64,000 bases of DNA from Methylobacterium sp. 77 (GTDB lineage: Bacteria > Pseudomonadota > Alphaproteobacteria > Rhizobiales > Beijerinckiaceae): contig NZ_KB910516.1 in assembly GCF_000372825.1 (NCBI RefSeq), forward strand, positions 3,081,825 to 3,145,824, in the 5' to 3' direction. The first letter of the stretch is position 1. Each line of letters opens with the position of its first letter. Position numbers and translations under genes: made by a program. Below the pieces are notes generated by a model. The model did no database searches and had not been told where the DNA came from. It saw nothing but the letters and a program-made list of their open reading frames with translations. Positions 22,033-31,925 of this stretch are shown in pieces.

Positions 22033-22389
22033 GTGACCCGGCCAGCGAGCAAATCCACCCTGGACTCCATCCGCGATCACCGCCGCAAGGTGGAGGTCAT
22101 CGCCCGCGATCTCACCGACGGGAGGTCCGACGGTCGCGTGGGTGAGGATGAAAAGGCGTTCGGCTCCCAATCGGCATGGCTGCTCGGCATCCTGGCCAGC
22201 ATCGCGATGGTCCTCGGACTCGTCCTGCTCATCCTGGCGCTTCCCCCGGTCCTCGATTGCCGAAGCCGGTCCGAGAGCGGGTTCTTCGTCGGCCAGACCT
22301 ACGGCGCCTGCGTGTCGTCCAGCATCTCGGCGCGCTGGACCCTGCTCGAGGGACGGCTGAAGATGGCGATGCGCGGCTCCGGCCGCTGA
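22033..22389 (+). CDS. Hypothetical single-pass membrane protein
   Basis: 118 aa. A charged N-terminal 45 residues (STLDSIRDHRRKVEVIARDL) is followed by one TM helix, WLLGILASIAMVLGLVLLILALPPVLD, and a short outer tail with two Cys (DCRSRSES, YGACVSSS). Not recognised. Read divergently from the AtoE gene with a 187-base gap. Confidence 0.55.
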   Translation: MTRPASKSTLDSIRDHRRKVEVIARDLTDGRSDGRVGEDEKAFGSQSAWLLGILASIAMVLGLVLLILALPPVLDCRSRSESGFFVGQTYGACVSSSISARWTLLEGRLKMAMRGSGR

Positions 22390-22532
22390 CCCGCGCTCAT
22401 GATCGTAGGCCAGAGACACGATCCTCCGCCGACGCCACCGCGTGGTCGATATCGCTCGGTCGGGACACGCTCCTGGGCGGTGGAGAGGGTTAGGATTGCC
22501 GTCATCACAGCCGGCGAAGCAGGAAAGAGGGA

Positions 22533-22820
22533 GTGAAATCCTTGCTCTGGCTCAAGTTCGGAGTCGCTGCCTTGATAAGCGTCACCGGCGGAGCCGTCGT
22601 CATGGCGGGCACCTTCATCTGCGCCGTCGCCGCGTTCGTGCTTTCTATGTCCGTCTACGACTTATTGGTCCCGCACGATGTCCATTATGGAAAAAACTGG
22701 CCCATCAGCCGTGTTTTGACAGCATTGATCTCATTAATTGGAGGATTTATTGCGGGCATCATTGGAATGATTAGAATTTGCATATCGCTGGCTCCAAGGT
22801 TGAACCGTTTTTTCAGATGA
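22533..22820 (+). CDS. Hypothetical membrane protein, 95 aa
   Basis: Two or three hydrophobic segments: FGVAALISVTGGAVVMAGTFICAVAAFVLSM and VLTALISLIGGFIAGIIGMIRICISL, with a basic end RLNRFFR. AAAGAGGGAG lies just before the ATG. GC is clearly lower in its second half than in its surroundings. No family recognised. Confidence 0.6.
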   Translation: MKSLLWLKFGVAALISVTGGAVVMAGTFICAVAAFVLSMSVYDLLVPHDVHYGKNWPISRVLTALISLIGGFIAGIIGMIRICISLAPRLNRFFR

Positions 22821-23030
22821 GATGCGCATCGATGTGAAAGCCGACGAGTGACTTCCCAGATCGGGCAATCGGGCCGTCGCCAGCCTTCCCCGCGTCGCGG
22901 ATCGTGGAAAGTGTGCAGTGGCTCAACCGCCGAGCGCGCGCCCAGCGCGACCTTAGAATGTTGACTCTCACCCCCCTGCGGCCGCTCCAGGGATATTGTC
23001 GCCTGCTCGAAAGCGGACATAAACCAGGGC

Positions 23031-23777
23031 ATGAGCGTTCCCCCGTGCCCCTCGCCTTCTGAAGCCCTGACGATCGCTGGAACCATACTACGCGAGCGAT
23101 ATCCAGGCGCCTGCTTCGCCTTTGTCGCCGGGTCGATCATGCGAGGCGAGGGCACGAACCTGTCCGACATCGATCTCGTCATCGTCTTCGAGGCTCTGGA
23201 GGCCGCGCGCCGCGAGTCCTTCACCTTCAATGGCGTCCCGGTGGAAGCCTTCGTTCACGATCCCGGTACGCTGGCTTGGTTCATCAACGATGACGCAGCG
23301 CGGGGCCGTCCCTCGATCCTCAACATGATCGCCGAAGGTCATGCCATCGGTAGAGCCCTCAATCGGGCCGAAACGCTCCGGGACTCCGTCTCAATAAGGT
23401 TGAGAGCTGGCCCACCGGCGTTGACGCAGGCCGAGCTGGATGTGTTTCGGTACGAGATCACGGATGCAGTGGATGATCTGCGAGGGGAACGGAACGCGCC
23501 CGAGCGTCAGGCCATCGGCATCATGCTCTATCCCAAGATGGCCGAGCTGGCGTTACGGGGCCGAGGCCAGTGGAGCGGCGTAGGAAAGTGGCTGCCGCGG
23601 CTGCTTGCGAAGAACGACCAAACACTCGGGGATCGCTTCGATACCGCGTTTCGAGCGCTTTTCGGGGCCGGTCAGCCGGATCCCGTGATCGCTTTGGCAG
23701 AGAGCGAATTGGCCCCGCACGGCGGCCGATTGTTTGACGGGGATCGCCGAACCGCGCCTGCAAACTGGCGTGCGTGA
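23031..23777 (+). CDS. Nucleotidyltransferase-domain protein with helical C-terminus
   Basis: 248 aa. The N-terminal Pol-beta-type nucleotidyltransferase core shows FVAGSIMRGEGTNLSDIDLVIVFE: Gly34-Ser35 and the metal ligands Asp46 and Asp48, then a third carboxylate candidate in VPVEAFVHD. The C-terminal half (YEITDAVDDLRGERNAPERQAIGIMLYPKMAEL) is helical, as in kanamycin nucleotidyltransferase-like or HEPN-fused MNT proteins. It could modify a small molecule or a protein. No toxin/antitoxin partner sits beside it. Confidence 0.75.
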   Translation: MSVPPCPSPSEALTIAGTILRERYPGACFAFVAGSIMRGEGTNLSDIDLVIVFEALEAARRESFTFNGVPVEAFVHDPGTLAWFINDDAARGRPSILNMIAEGHAIGRALNRAETLRDSVSIRLRAGPPALTQAELDVFRYEITDAVDDLRGERNAPERQAIGIMLYPKMAELALRGRGQWSGVGKWLPRLLAKNDQTLGDRFDTAFRALFGAGQPDPVIALAESELAPHGGRLFDGDRRTAPANWRA

Positions 23778-24015
23778 AGGCTTTAGCGGGCGATGGACCG
23801 GTCCTGATGTCGAGCACCGCAGACCATCCGCTTCGGAAGCGACTTTGCCAAGGCGCCAGGACAGCCATCCGACTGTCCACGATGACGGCAACGAACCTGC
23901 ATCCGCTTGCGTAAGTCATTTCTTCCGACGCGGACTGACGATTTTCCACCCGGTGCGTAATTTTTTTAGAAAAGTGCAGTCGCACGGCACGCCTTGACGG
24001 TGGAGGACCGATTAC
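23778..24015. other. Intergenic, no gene seen
   Basis: Spacer between the nucleotidyltransferase gene and the clpB terminator region (gene-to-gene gap 395 bp). Nothing coding is apparent; the only structure is the two hairpins listed next. Confidence 0.4.
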
Positions 24016-24043
24016 AAAACCCTTCATTCTCTCGGTGAAGGGT
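24016..24043 (-). terminator. Probable clpB-distal terminator
   Basis: 8-bp perfect stem acccttca/tgaagggt around a 9-base loop. On the - strand it is followed by TTTTG, as expected for the end of a leftward transcript from clpB 130 bases upstream. Confidence 0.5.
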
Positions 24044-24125
24044 CGGACACGGCCCCGCTACACGCCCACCATCCGCCCGGATTCGACCATCGGGCCCGGC
24101 CACGAAGCGGCGTGACGGGTCCGTG

Positions 24126-24156
24126 GGCTCCCGATGGGGCGAACCCTTCGGGAGCC
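24126..24156 (-). terminator. Hairpin just after clpB
   Basis: 9-bp stem ggctcccga/tcgggagcc with a 13-base loop, 17 bases past the clpB stop. No U-run; may be an attenuating or 3'-protecting structure. Confidence 0.4.
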
Positions 24157-24172
24157 GTGGGAATGCCCCGCC

Positions 24173-26803
24173 TCAGTTGAGGGTGGCGCTCGTCGGGCGG
24201 CGCTCCGGCACGCCGGGATCGTCGCCGATCATCAGGCCGGACGGGCCGAGCCGGACCTGCACCGCCTCGCCGTCATGGATGCGGCCCGCGAGCAGCTGCT
24301 CGGCCAGCCGGTCCTGCACCGCCTTCTGGATCACGCGCTTGAGCGGGCGCGCGCCGTAGGCCGGGTCGTAGCCCTTGTCGGCGAGCCAGTCGCGAGCGTC
24401 CGTCTCAACCTCGAGGGCGATCTTGCGCTCGTCGAGGAGGGTCTGGAGCCGCCCGAGCTGGATGTCGACGATCGCCCCCATCTCCGACCGGCGGAGACGG
24501 TGGAACAGGATGATCTCGTCGATCCGGTTGAGGAATTCCGGCCGGAAATGCTGGCGCACCACGCCCATCACCTCGTCGCGGACCTCGTCCGTCTCCTGCC
24601 CTTCCGTCTGCGCCACCAGATATTCCGACCCGAGATTGGAGGTCATGATCAGGAGCGTGTTGCGGAAATCCACCGTCCGCCCCTGCCCGTCGGTAAGGCG
24701 GCCGTCGTCGAGAACCTGCAGCAGGACGTTGAACACGTCCGGATGCGCCTTCTCGATCTCGTCGAACAGCACGACCTGATACGGCCGGCGCCGCACCGCC
24801 TCGGTGAGCGAACCGCCCTCCTCGTAGCCGACATAGCCGGGAGGCGCGCCGATGAGCCGGGCGACCGAATGCTTCTCCATGTATTCCGACATGTCGATCC
24901 GCACCAAGGCGGTGTCGTCGTCGAACAGGAAGCCGGCGAGCGCCTTGGTCAGCTCGGTCTTGCCGACACCCGTCGGCCCGAGGAACATGAACGAGCCGAT
25001 CGGCCGGTTCGGATCCTGCAGGCCAGCGCGGGCACGCCGCACGGCGGTGGCCACCGCCTCCACCGCCTCGCGCTGGCCGATGACGCGCTTGCCTAGCTCG
25101 TCCTCCATGCCGAGGAGCTTCTCGCGTTCGCCCTCCAGCATCTTGTCCACGGGCACGCCGGTCCAGCGCGAGACGACGCCCGCGATATGGGCCGGCGTCA
25201 CCGCCTCCTCGACCATGCCGTCTCGGCTGACGGCGGATTCCGCCGCCGCCTCGATCTCGGCGAGACGCTTCTCGAAACCGGGGATCACGCCGTAGGCGAG
25301 TTCGCCGGCGCGCTGATACTGGCCCTGGCGCTGGGCGTTGGCGAGTTCGGTCCGGGCCTCGTCGAGCTTTTTCTTGAGCTCGGCGGCGGCTCCCAGCTTG
25401 TCCTTCTCCGCCTTCCAGCGGCTGGTGATGGTGGCCGATTGCTCTTCGAGATCGGCCAGTTCGCGCTGCAGCCGCACCAGGCGGTCGCGGGAGGCGGAAT
25501 CGGTCTCCTTCTTCAGCGCCTCGCCCTCGATCTTGCGGCGCACCACCTCGCGGTCGATGTTGTCGAGCTCCTCGGGCTTCGAATCCACCTGCATGCGCAG
25601 GCGCGAGCCGGCCTCGTCCATCAGGTCGATGGCCTTGTCCGGCAGGAAGCGGTCGGTGATGTAGCGGTTCGACAGGGTCGCCGCCGCCACCAGGGCCGCA
25701 TCCTGGATGCGCACGCCGTGATGCTGCTCGTACTTTTCCTTGATGCCGCGCAGGATCGAGACCGTGTCCTCGACGGTGGGTTCGGACACGAAGACGGGCT
25801 GGAAGCGACGGGCCAGCGCCGCATCCTTCTCCACGTGCTTGCGATACTCGTCGAGCGTGGTCGCGCCGACGCAATGAAGCTCGCCGCGCGCCAGGGCGGG
25901 CTTGAGCAGGTTCGAGGCGTCCATCGCCCCATCCGCCTTGCCCGCGCCGACGAGGGTGTGCATCTCGTCGATGAACAGGATGATGCCGCCGGCCGCCGCG
26001 GTGACCTCGGACAGCACGCCCTTCAGCCGCTCCTCGAACTCGCCACGGTACTTGGCTCCCGCGATCAGGGCGCCCATGTCGAGGGCGAGCAGGCTCTTGT
26101 CCTTCAGGCTCTCGGGCACGTCGCCGTCGACGATGCGAAGGGCGAGGCCTTCGACGATCGCGGTCTTGCCGACGCCCGGCTCGCCGATGAGGACCGGGTT
26201 GTTCTTGGTGCGGCGGGACAGGACCTGGATGGTGCGGCGGATCTCCTCGTCGCGGCCGATGACCGGGTCGAGCTTGCCCTCGCGGGCGGCCTCGGTGAGG
26301 TCGCGGGCGTATTTCTTCAAGGCGTCATAGGCGTTCTCGGCCGTGGCGTTGTCGGCGGTGCGGCCCTTGCGGAGGGCGTTGATCGCGGCATTCAGCGATG
26401 CGGCGGTGACGCCGGCCGCCGTCAGCGCCCGGCCCGCCTCGGTGTCCTTCTCCACGGCGAGGGCCAGCAGCAGGCGCTCCACGGTGACGTAGGAATCGCC
26501 GGCCTTCTGGGCGGCCTTCTCGGCGGTGTCGAACAGGCGCACGAGTTCGCGCGTCGCCTGCGGCTGCGCGGAATTGCCGGAGACCTTCGGCTGCTTCGCC
26601 AGCCATTGCTCGGTCTGCGCCAGGGCCACGCGCGACTGTCCGCCGGCACGGTCGATGAGACCGGCGCAGAGGCCCTCGGGATCGTCGAGCAACACCTTGA
26701 GCAGGTGGCCCGGCTGCAATTGCGGATGGCCTTCGCGAAGGGCCAAGGATTGCGCGGCCTGGACGAAGCCACGGGCGCGTTCGGTGTAGATCTCGAAATT
26801 CAT
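24173..26803 (-). CDS. clpB: ATP-dependent disaggregase ClpB
   Basis: 876-aa Hsp100 chaperone that rescues aggregated protein with DnaK. The N-domain starts [21 protein letters not shown]1 has Walker [14 protein letters not shown] (about residue 206) and Walker [17 protein letters not shown] coiled-coil M domain ([26 protein letters not shown], about 410-525) marks ClpB rather than ClpA/ClpC. NBD2 has [14 protein letters not shown] (about 606) and [20 protein letters not shown]. The pore loop [12 protein letters not shown] is present. The open frame continues upstream, but the ATG at 26803 fits the family N-terminus and has GAGAGGAACG before it. Confidence 0.97.
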   Translation of the reverse strand: MNFEIYTERARGFVQAAQSLALREGHPQLQPGHLLKVLLDDPEGLCAGLIDRAGGQSRVALAQTEQWLAKQPKVSGNSAQPQATRELVRLFDTAEKAAQKAGDSYVTVERLLLALAVEKDTEAGRALTAAGVTAASLNAAINALRKGRTADNATAENAYDALKKYARDLTEAAREGKLDPVIGRDEEIRRTIQVLSRRTKNNPVLIGEPGVGKTAIVEGLALRIVDGDVPESLKDKSLLALDMGALIAGAKYRGEFEERLKGVLSEVTAAAGGIILFIDEMHTLVGAGKADGAMDASNLLKPALARGELHCVGATTLDEYRKHVEKDAALARRFQPVFVSEPTVEDTVSILRGIKEKYEQHHGVRIQDAALVAAATLSNRYITDRFLPDKAIDLMDEAGSRLRMQVDSKPEELDNIDREVVRRKIEGEALKKETDSASRDRLVRLQRELADLEEQSATITSRWKAEKDKLGAAAELKKKLDEARTELANAQRQGQYQRAGELAYGVIPGFEKRLAEIEAAAESAVSRDGMVEEAVTPAHIAGVVSRWTGVPVDKMLEGEREKLLGMEDELGKRVIGQREAVEAVATAVRRARAGLQDPNRPIGSFMFLGPTGVGKTELTKALAGFLFDDDTALVRIDMSEYMEKHSVARLIGAPPGYVGYEEGGSLTEAVRRRPYQVVLFDEIEKAHPDVFNVLLQVLDDGRLTDGQGRTVDFRNTLLIMTSNLGSEYLVAQTEGQETDEVRDEVMGVVRQHFRPEFLNRIDEIILFHRLRRSEMGAIVDIQLGRLQTLLDERKIALEVETDARDWLADKGYDPAYGARPLKRVIQKAVQDRLAEQLLAGRIHDGEAVQVRLGPSGLMIGDDPGVPERRPTSATLN

Positions 26804-26926
26804 GTCGTTCCTCTCCCCGTGCCGACGATCCACCGCCCGCCAAGCGGCGCGGCCCCGTCGAGACGTCGCTCCCCGACCGGACGGTCCGGGGAACATCGGC
26901 GCCGTGACGGCCGCCGATGCCTCACG

Positions 26927-26954
26927 ATGTAGTGTTGCAAATGAGCACCACAAG
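26927..26954 (-). promoter_or_regulatory. Possible RpoH (heat-shock) promoter of clpB
   Basis: On the - strand CTTG (26954-26951) is followed after 16 bases by CACTACAT (26934-26927), a fair match to the alphaproteobacterial sigma-32 pattern CTTG-N17-CYTATnT. It is 124 bases upstream of the clpB start. No CIRCE element is seen. Confidence 0.35.
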
Positions 26955-27004
26955 ACCCGATCACGGACTTGCGTGCGGATGCGGCTTCGGGCGAGGCTGA
27001 GGCC

Positions 27005-27796
27005 ATGAGTGCTGCCCAGATAAGTCCCCCCGAACTGCGCCTGGAGGCGCTCCATCGCTATCCCGTGAAGGGGCTCTCGCCCGAGCGCCTGGACGCGGCG
27101 ACGCTCCAGGCCGGAGCCTACTTTCCGGGCGACCGGCTCTTCGCCATCGAGAACGGGCCGTCCGGGTTCGATCCGGCCACGCCGAAGCACCAGCCGAAGA
27201 TCAAGTTCCTGATGCTGATGCGCAACGAGGCCCTGGCCCGCCTCGATACCCGCTACGACGCGGAGACATCCGTGCTCACGATCAGCCAGGGGAACCACGT
27301 CGCCGTCGCGGCGGACCTGTCGCATCAGGACGGGCGGGAGGCGGTGGAGGCGTTCTTCCGCACGGAATTCGCGGATGCCCTGCGCGGGCCGCCAAAGCTG
27401 CTCGCAGCACCCGACGGCTTCCGCTTCACCGATTCGGCGCGCGGCTTCGTCTCGCTCCTCAACCTCGCCAGCATCGCGGCGACCGAGGACATGGTGGGAG
27501 CGCCCGTCGACGCGCTGCGCTTTCGCGCCAACCTCCACCTCAGCGGGCTCGCCGCCTTCGCCGAACTCGATCTCGTTGGGCGCGTGGTCACCTCGGCGGG
27601 CGGCGTACGCCTGCGGATTTCCAAGCGGACGGAGCGGTGCGCGGCGACCAATGTCGACCCGGCGACCGGCATCCGCGACCTCGCGATCCCGCGAACCCTC
27701 TCGACGCATCTCGGCCATACCGATTGCGGCGTCTACGCGGAGGTGCTGGGCGGAGGCCGTCTCGAACGGGGCGAGACGCTCCGGCTCGAAGCCTGA
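27005..27796 (+). CDS. MOSC domain protein
   Basis: 263 aa. The N-terminal MOSC_N beta barrel begins LRLEALHRYPVKGLSPE, matching the family start IYRYPVKG. The MOSC domain proper (FRFTDSARGFVSLLNLASIAATEDM, then RFRANLHLSG, and TERCAATNVDPATGIRD with the conserved Cys) corresponds to the sulfur/Moco-carrying site of MOCOS C-terminal, mARC and YcbX proteins. Probably a molybdenum-cofactor-dependent reductase or sulfur carrier. Start chosen at MSAAQIS because of GAGGCTGAGG ahead. Divergent from clpB. Confidence 0.85.
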   Translation: MSAAQISPPELRLEALHRYPVKGLSPERLDAATLQAGAYFPGDRLFAIENGPSGFDPATPKHQPKIKFLMLMRNEALARLDTRYDAETSVLTISQGNHVAVAADLSHQDGREAVEAFFRTEFADALRGPPKLLAAPDGFRFTDSARGFVSLLNLASIAATEDMVGAPVDALRFRANLHLSGLAAFAELDLVGRVVTSAGGVRLRISKRTERCAATNVDPATGIRDLAIPRTLSTHLGHTDCGVYAEVLGGGRLERGETLRLEA

Positions 27797-27915
27797 GGCC
27801 GTCTACTCGGTCACGATGAGCCTGCCTCCTCGGTCAGTCTAATCGAGATCCGGCGGACGAAAGCCGTGGCGCGGGCAAGCCTCGTTTCCACTCGGCGTGC
27901 GGGGGACGGGATCGG

Positions 27916-28191
27916 TCAGATCGCGTGGCGCGGGACGAGCACGATGGCGGCGGCGTAGCCGGCCCGGCGCAGGCCGCGGAAATCGGCGTGGCGCCGCTCG
28001 CAGGTCACCTTGACGTACCGCTTCTCGCCGTCGTCGACCCAGGTCGAGGCGGCCATGCTCTGGCCATGGACCATGCATTCCATCGGCGTGTTCGCCGGAG
28101 ACACGATGACGTCGAGGGCCGTGGTGCGGGAGCAATCCTGCGTCGCGAGGACGCTTGAGCAAACCAGGGCAACGGCTAACAGTTCGGACAT
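27916..28191 (-). CDS. Small hypothetical secreted protein
   Basis: 91 aa from MSELLAVALVCSSVLATQDC, probable signal peptide. The mature part has paired Cys (QDCS, MECMV, VTCERRHADF), suggesting a disulfide-stabilised periplasmic protein. HGQSMAASTW and GEKRYVKVTCERR resemble short PsiF/YcfA-like exported proteins only loosely. Function unknown. The frame upstream of 28191 is probably not translated. Confidence 0.6.
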   Translation of the reverse strand: MSELLAVALVCSSVLATQDCSRTTALDVIVSPANTPMECMVHGQSMAASTWVDDGEKRYVKVTCERRHADFRGLRRAGYAAAIVLVPRHAI

Positions 28192-28345
28192 GACGGACCC
28201 CATTTTCGGTGCGACGAAAAGGTCCGCGGTGTTGCTCAGGCGTCGAGCGGCCGCGTGATTATTGCCTGAGCGTTCCCCACTGTATCTCGTTGGACTTGAC
28301 CTAGCATGACGTATGCCAGGCTCGTTTCTTGATGAGCTTCGGGCT

Positions 28346-28645
28346 TCAGCGGCGGAGCGGCGAGGGTGCGATCCGCGAGGCGCCGATGACGAGGCGGTCC
28401 TCGATGCGGGACGTGAGCCAGACCGGCTCGGGCTCGGCGCGAGGCAGGATGCTGGCGACGGCATCGAGATCGACGACGTAATTCTCGGTCAGCTTTCGCC
28501 AGACATCGACGGGAGAGACGGCGTCCTTCCCGATCCGGCCCAGGGCGGCTGCGAGAACCTGAAGGCCGGTGAGCACCGGCCGGGCGACGAGGGGATCCGC
28601 GTTGAGCATCGGAAGATGGTCCTGTGCGATGTCACACACGATCAC
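28346..28645 (-). CDS. Hypothetical protein, 99 aa
   Basis: MIVCDIAQDHLPMLNADPLVARPVLTGLQ..., a soluble alpha-rich protein with no motif I recognise. It overlaps no better frame, begins 184 bases upstream of argB on the other strand, and shows normal host base composition. It could share the divergent promoter region with argB. Confidence 0.5.
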   Translation of the reverse strand: MIVCDIAQDHLPMLNADPLVARPVLTGLQVLAAALGRIGKDAVSPVDVWRKLTENYVVDLDAVASILPRAEPEPVWLTSRIEDRLVIGASRIAPSPLRR

Positions 28646-28828
28646 AGGACAGCGTTAACAAACGGTTACATCGCTCCGGTAACCCGCCTCCTCCGACCGC
28701 CCCCTTCCGCGGGGCTCGATTTTTCCGGGTTCGACCGGCTCGGAGCGCTTCGCGATGCGAGATCCCTGCGCTAGAAGCGCGTCGTCGCGCATCCCGATCC
28801 GGCGCCGAAGCGAGGACACGGCCACACG

Positions 28829-29740
28829 ATGGAAGACCCCTTGTCGCAAGACGCCCTGCCGAACGTGCACGTGCGCGCGGAAGTCCTGGTCCAGGCCCTG
28901 CCCCACATGCAGCGCTACGACCAGGAAATCGTCGTCATCAAGTATGGCGGCCACGCCATGGGCGATCGCGCCGCGGCGGAGGATTTCGCCGAGGATATCG
29001 TGCTTCTCGAGCAATCCGGCCTGAAGCCCATAGTCGTCCATGGCGGCGGCCCGCAGATCGGGCGCATGCTCGGCCGGCTCGGCATCCAGTCCGAGTTTCG
29101 CGGCGGCCTGCGCGTCACCGACGAGGCCACCGTCGAGGTGGTCGAGATGGTGCTCGCCGGATCGATCAACAAACAGATCGTCGGCTGGATCTCGGCCGAG
29201 GGCGGCCGTGCCATCGGTCTCTGCGGCAAGGACGGCAACATGGTCCGCGCCCGCAAGGCGACGCGCACCGTGCTCGACCCCGAGAGCCAGACCGAGCAGG
29301 AGGTCGATCTCGGCCTCGTGGGCGAGCCGGAACACGTGGAACGCGGCGTCCTCGACGCGGTGCTGAAGGCCGAACTGATCCCGGTCCTCGCCCCGGTCGC
29401 CTTCGGCGCCGACGGGCAGACCTACAACGTCAATGCCGACACCTTCGCCGGGGCGATCGCCGGGGCGCTGCGGGCCAAGCGCCTGCTGCTCCTCACCGAC
29501 GTGCCGGGCGTGCTCGACAAGGACAAGACCCTGATCCCCGAACTCACCCTGGAGGATTGCCGCCGGCTCATCGCCGACGGCACCATTACCGGCGGGATGA
29601 TCCCGAAGATCGAGACCTGCATCTACGCGCTGGAACAGGGTGTCGAGGCCGTGGTCATCCTCGACGGCAAGGTCAGCCACGCCGTGCTGCTGGAACTCTT
29701 CACGGACCACGGCGCCGGCACGCTGATCCGCCGGACCTGA
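28829..29740 (+). CDS. argB: Acetylglutamate kinase
   Basis: 303-aa enzyme of arginine synthesis that phosphorylates N-acetylglutamate. Motifs: [13 protein letters not shown] (phosphate-binding Lys), [19 protein letters not shown], the substrate site [38 protein letters not shown], and NINADT-like [30 protein letters not shown]. An N-terminal helix [24 protein letters not shown] suggests the hexameric, arginine-inhibited class. In many relatives argB directly follows engB; here it is 12.7 kb away. Confidence 0.97.
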   Translation: MEDPLSQDALPNVHVRAEVLVQALPHMQRYDQEIVVIKYGGHAMGDRAAAEDFAEDIVLLEQSGLKPIVVHGGGPQIGRMLGRLGIQSEFRGGLRVTDEATVEVVEMVLAGSINKQIVGWISAEGGRAIGLCGKDGNMVRARKATRTVLDPESQTEQEVDLGLVGEPEHVERGVLDAVLKAELIPVLAPVAFGADGQTYNVNADTFAGAIAGALRAKRLLLLTDVPGVLDKDKTLIPELTLEDCRRLIADGTITGGMIPKIETCIYALEQGVEAVVILDGKVSHAVLLELFTDHGAGTLIRRT

Positions 29741-29750
29741 AAACCTCCGG

Positions 29751-29777
29751 CCCGGAACGTGGCGTCCACGTTCCGGG
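29751..29777 (+). terminator. Hairpin after argB
   Basis: Perfect 12-bp stem cccggaacgtgg/ccacgttccggg with a 3-base loop, 10 bases past the argB stop. No U-run, so Rho-independent function is uncertain. Confidence 0.55.
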
Positions 29778-29825
29778 TCCGAGACTCCGTCACGACAGAG
29801 CCCCGCTCAATAAGATGACCCGGCG

Positions 29826-30437
29826 TCAGGCCTCCTCGGCTGCGTCGGGATCCTTCATGCCCGCTTTCGCCCAGAACACGGCCGTCGCCCTGCGATAGGC
29901 CTTGCGCAGGGCCGGGCCGTCCGGGCCGGCCGATCCGATATCGTCCCAGATCTGCCGGCAGAGCCGCGCCTGCTCGGTGAAGCGGCCGGGATTCTCCGTC
30001 TTGGAGGCGGCCTCCAGCGCGGCCACGATCCTGCGCATGCGATCGACATTCTCGGCGAACGTCTCGCCCCGTTCGGCGACACGCTGACGGGCGGCCTCGA
30101 CCTTCGCCGCCCTGCGGTCCACCGAATTCTCGCCATCGGCCGCCTCGCGCGCGGGCACCGCCTCGTCGGGCTGGCGGGCCTCCTGCAGCTGCCTCAGCGC
30201 CGCACGGCCGCGCAGGATCAGCGCCTTGGCATCGGGCCGCCCCTGGGTCGCCGCCCGCAACTCGCCATGGAGGCGCCGGGCGACGTCGACCGTCTTGCGG
30301 GAGGGTGGCGTCTCGGGAATCGCGGCGGCCGCCCTTTCCAGCGCGGCGACGATCGATTCCGCATCGGCCGAGGCCTGCCCTTCGGAGCCGCCGAGCTTGG
30401 ATATCGCCATGGCCTTGTGGTCGGGCTCAACGCTCAC
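29826..30437 (-). CDS. Hypothetical helical protein, 203 aa
   Basis: Highly charged and predicted all-helical: IVAALERAAAAI, TVDVARRLHGELRAATQ, DRRAAKVEAARQRVAERGETFAENVDRMRRIVAALEAASK. It probably forms a coiled coil. No signal peptide or TM segment. The C-terminus FWAKAGMKDPDAAEEA is acidic. No family recognised; composition is like the host, so probably a lineage-specific gene. Confidence 0.6.
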   Translation of the reverse strand: MSVEPDHKAMAISKLGGSEGQASADAESIVAALERAAAAIPETPPSRKTVDVARRLHGELRAATQGRPDAKALILRGRAALRQLQEARQPDEAVPAREAADGENSVDRRAAKVEAARQRVAERGETFAENVDRMRRIVAALEAASKTENPGRFTEQARLCRQIWDDIGSAGPDGPALRKAYRRATAVFWAKAGMKDPDAAEEA

Positions 30438-30924
30438 GATGAAAACCTCTCGATCGGTGTGAGGCGCCGCGCTGTGAGACGTCTCGTCGACATTCCGCGG
30501 TGTACGCCACGGCGGCGATGGTCGCGAACACGCGCCCGACGCCGCCTCGCACGAACGCCGACGTCACAGCGTGTCGCCGCCGGCCGGCATCGACCCCGGC
30601 GGCGCGTCGCGCCGGTCGACGCCGGATGCACCGCGCCAGACCTTCGGACCGGCCTCCGCAGCGGGGGCTAGACCTATCGCCTCGGCCGCGACAGCGTCAA
30701 GGCGAGGCAGAAATCGGAGGCAAGAGTGGCATGGATCAACCACCCCCTCCGTCCCATACCGACGTGGACGTCGCGATCCCGTAGCGGATCATCCGTCTCG
30801 GCGAATTCCCCGAACCGACGATCCGCCGTCACTCGCACCATCGTCAGGAGATGCTTGGCACCGCGACGGCGTTTCTTGTTCCCGACCTCGGATGCGACCG
30901 CCGCCATCGATGCCCCAAACGAAA
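30438..30924. other. Intergenic, about 490 bp, no gene seen
   Basis: Spacer between the helical protein and the terminator of the small membrane gene. The short frames it holds are Arg/Ser/Pro-rich and unconvincing. Confidence 0.35.
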
Positions 30925-30948
30925 AGAGCCACCCCGGAGGGTGGCTCT
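30925..30948 (-). terminator. Intrinsic terminator of the small membrane gene
   Basis: Perfect 10-bp stem agagccaccc/gggtggctct with a CGGA loop. On the - strand it is followed by TTTTC. It lies 31 bases past the stop of the 55-aa gene. Confidence 0.8.
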
Positions 30949-30978
30949 GATGCTCACGCCGAACGCGATGGAACGGTG

Positions 30979-31146
30979 TCAGGCGGCCTGCTTGAGGGCG
31001 GCCGGTGCATTGTCGTTCACGAGGAACAGCTCGCCGGCGGTGACGAGGGCGGTGCTCTTCGGGGTCAGACGGTCGGCGACGAAGGCGACCAGGGAGATGT
31101 TGGCAAGGCCGGCGACGGCGACGGCGGCGAGAATCAGAGCGGTCAT
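30979..31146 (-). CDS. Small membrane protein, 55 aa
   Basis: MTALILAAVAVAGLANISLVAFVADRL is one TM helix, followed by a short soluble tail LFLVNDNAPAALKQAA. A longer frame to 31182 adds basic residues, but the ATG at 31146 fits a small membrane protein better. A good terminator follows, which supports a real transcript. Function unknown. Confidence 0.55.
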   Translation of the reverse strand: MTALILAAVAVAGLANISLVAFVADRLTPKSTALVTAGELFLVNDNAPAALKQAA

Positions 31147-31604
31147 GGAAGGCTGTCCCTCAGGGCGTTTGCGTTGCAGCATTTATGGCAGCGCTCGCCC
31201 CTCGTTGGTATACCAAACTCCAGATACCAGTCATGCGCCGAATGCATGAAGGCCGCCGGATATCGCCCGAGCACTGCGTTTAATGCATTATGCTGCACGA
31301 GCCCATCCGGTCGCCGGATTTTTACTTCATCCTCCTTGAGGCGTCCCGCGTCCCGCTTCCCCGTGACCGTATGCTAGCCCCGGGCCGGCGCCCGGGAAGC
31401 AGCCTATTCCCTCCGTGCCGATTCCGGCCGGAGGCTCTCCCGATGTGGGCGCATCCGGTCTCAAGGGCTTTGCCGCCGGTCCATTCGCATCGCGGAACTT
31501 AATCCGCCCCGTTGCGTGCGTGACGACACGTCCAGAATGAATGTGCCACCCCATATTAGTGTCAGACAGCAAGAGACGGACCTGATCCCAGGACTGTATT
31601 GCAA
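31147..31604. other. Intergenic, about 460 bp, no gene seen
   Basis: Divergent spacer between the 55-aa and 88-aa genes. No convincing frame. It must hold both promoters but I cannot pick them out. Confidence 0.35.
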
Positions 31605-31924
31605 GGGAGCTCAGTTATACCAATGAAGACCCGTATCGCCGCCATCGCCACCGCTCTTGTCCTTGGCGTTGCTCCGATCTCGTCCGCCATGGCTTACGAC
31701 AGCCCCTCCCGCTACACCGCATTCTCGCCCTACGAGGTCGACACCACCGGCTCGCTCTATGGCCGCGGCGATCTCGGCTCGCGCAATCCGGCCACCTGCC
31801 CGATGAGCTCGGCCGCCGAGGGCAACGCCAACCAGCAGAACTTCCCGGTCCAGCAATACGGCCAGACCTCCGGCGGCAACCGCTGCTGATCGGCGGACCG
31901 GAACACAGCCAGGGGGAGCTCAGT
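31605..31924 (+). repeat. Repeated leader motif gggagctcagt before two small genes
   Basis: The 11-mer gggagctcagt occurs at 31605-31615 (8 bases before the ATG at 31623) and again at 31914-31924 (1 base before the ATG at 31926). It contains GGGAG, so it is probably a shared ribosome-binding leader, perhaps from duplication. Confidence 0.5.
31623..31889 (+). CDS. Small secreted protein, 88 aa
   Basis: Begins MKTRIAAIATALVLGVAPISSAMA, a clean Sec signal peptide cleaved at AMA-YD. The mature 64 residues are polar and Gly/Asn/Gln-rich (PSRYTAFSPYEVDTTGSLYGRGD, ...NANQQNFPVQQYGQTSGGNRC) with two Cys. Similar short exported proteins are frequent in Methylobacterium, without a known function. The in-frame ATG at 31599 would add MQGSSVIP and spoil the signal. 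Confidence 0.7.
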   Translation: MKTRIAAIATALVLGVAPISSAMAYDSPSRYTAFSPYEVDTTGSLYGRGDLGSRNPATCPMSSAAEGNANQQNFPVQQYGQTSGGNRC

Positions 31925-31925
31925 C

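Noticed and set aside
20382..22145. 587-codon + strand ORF over the AtoE transporter
   Set aside because: Antisense to a well-supported membrane protein; composition is that of a shadow frame.
25187..26932. 581-codon + strand ORF over clpB
   Set aside because: Complement of the clpB coding frame; no independent support.
26803..27004. CIRCE (HrcA) element upstream of clpB
   Set aside because: No TTAGCACTC-N9-GAGTGCTAA-like inverted repeat is present; only a weak sigma-32 type match was found.
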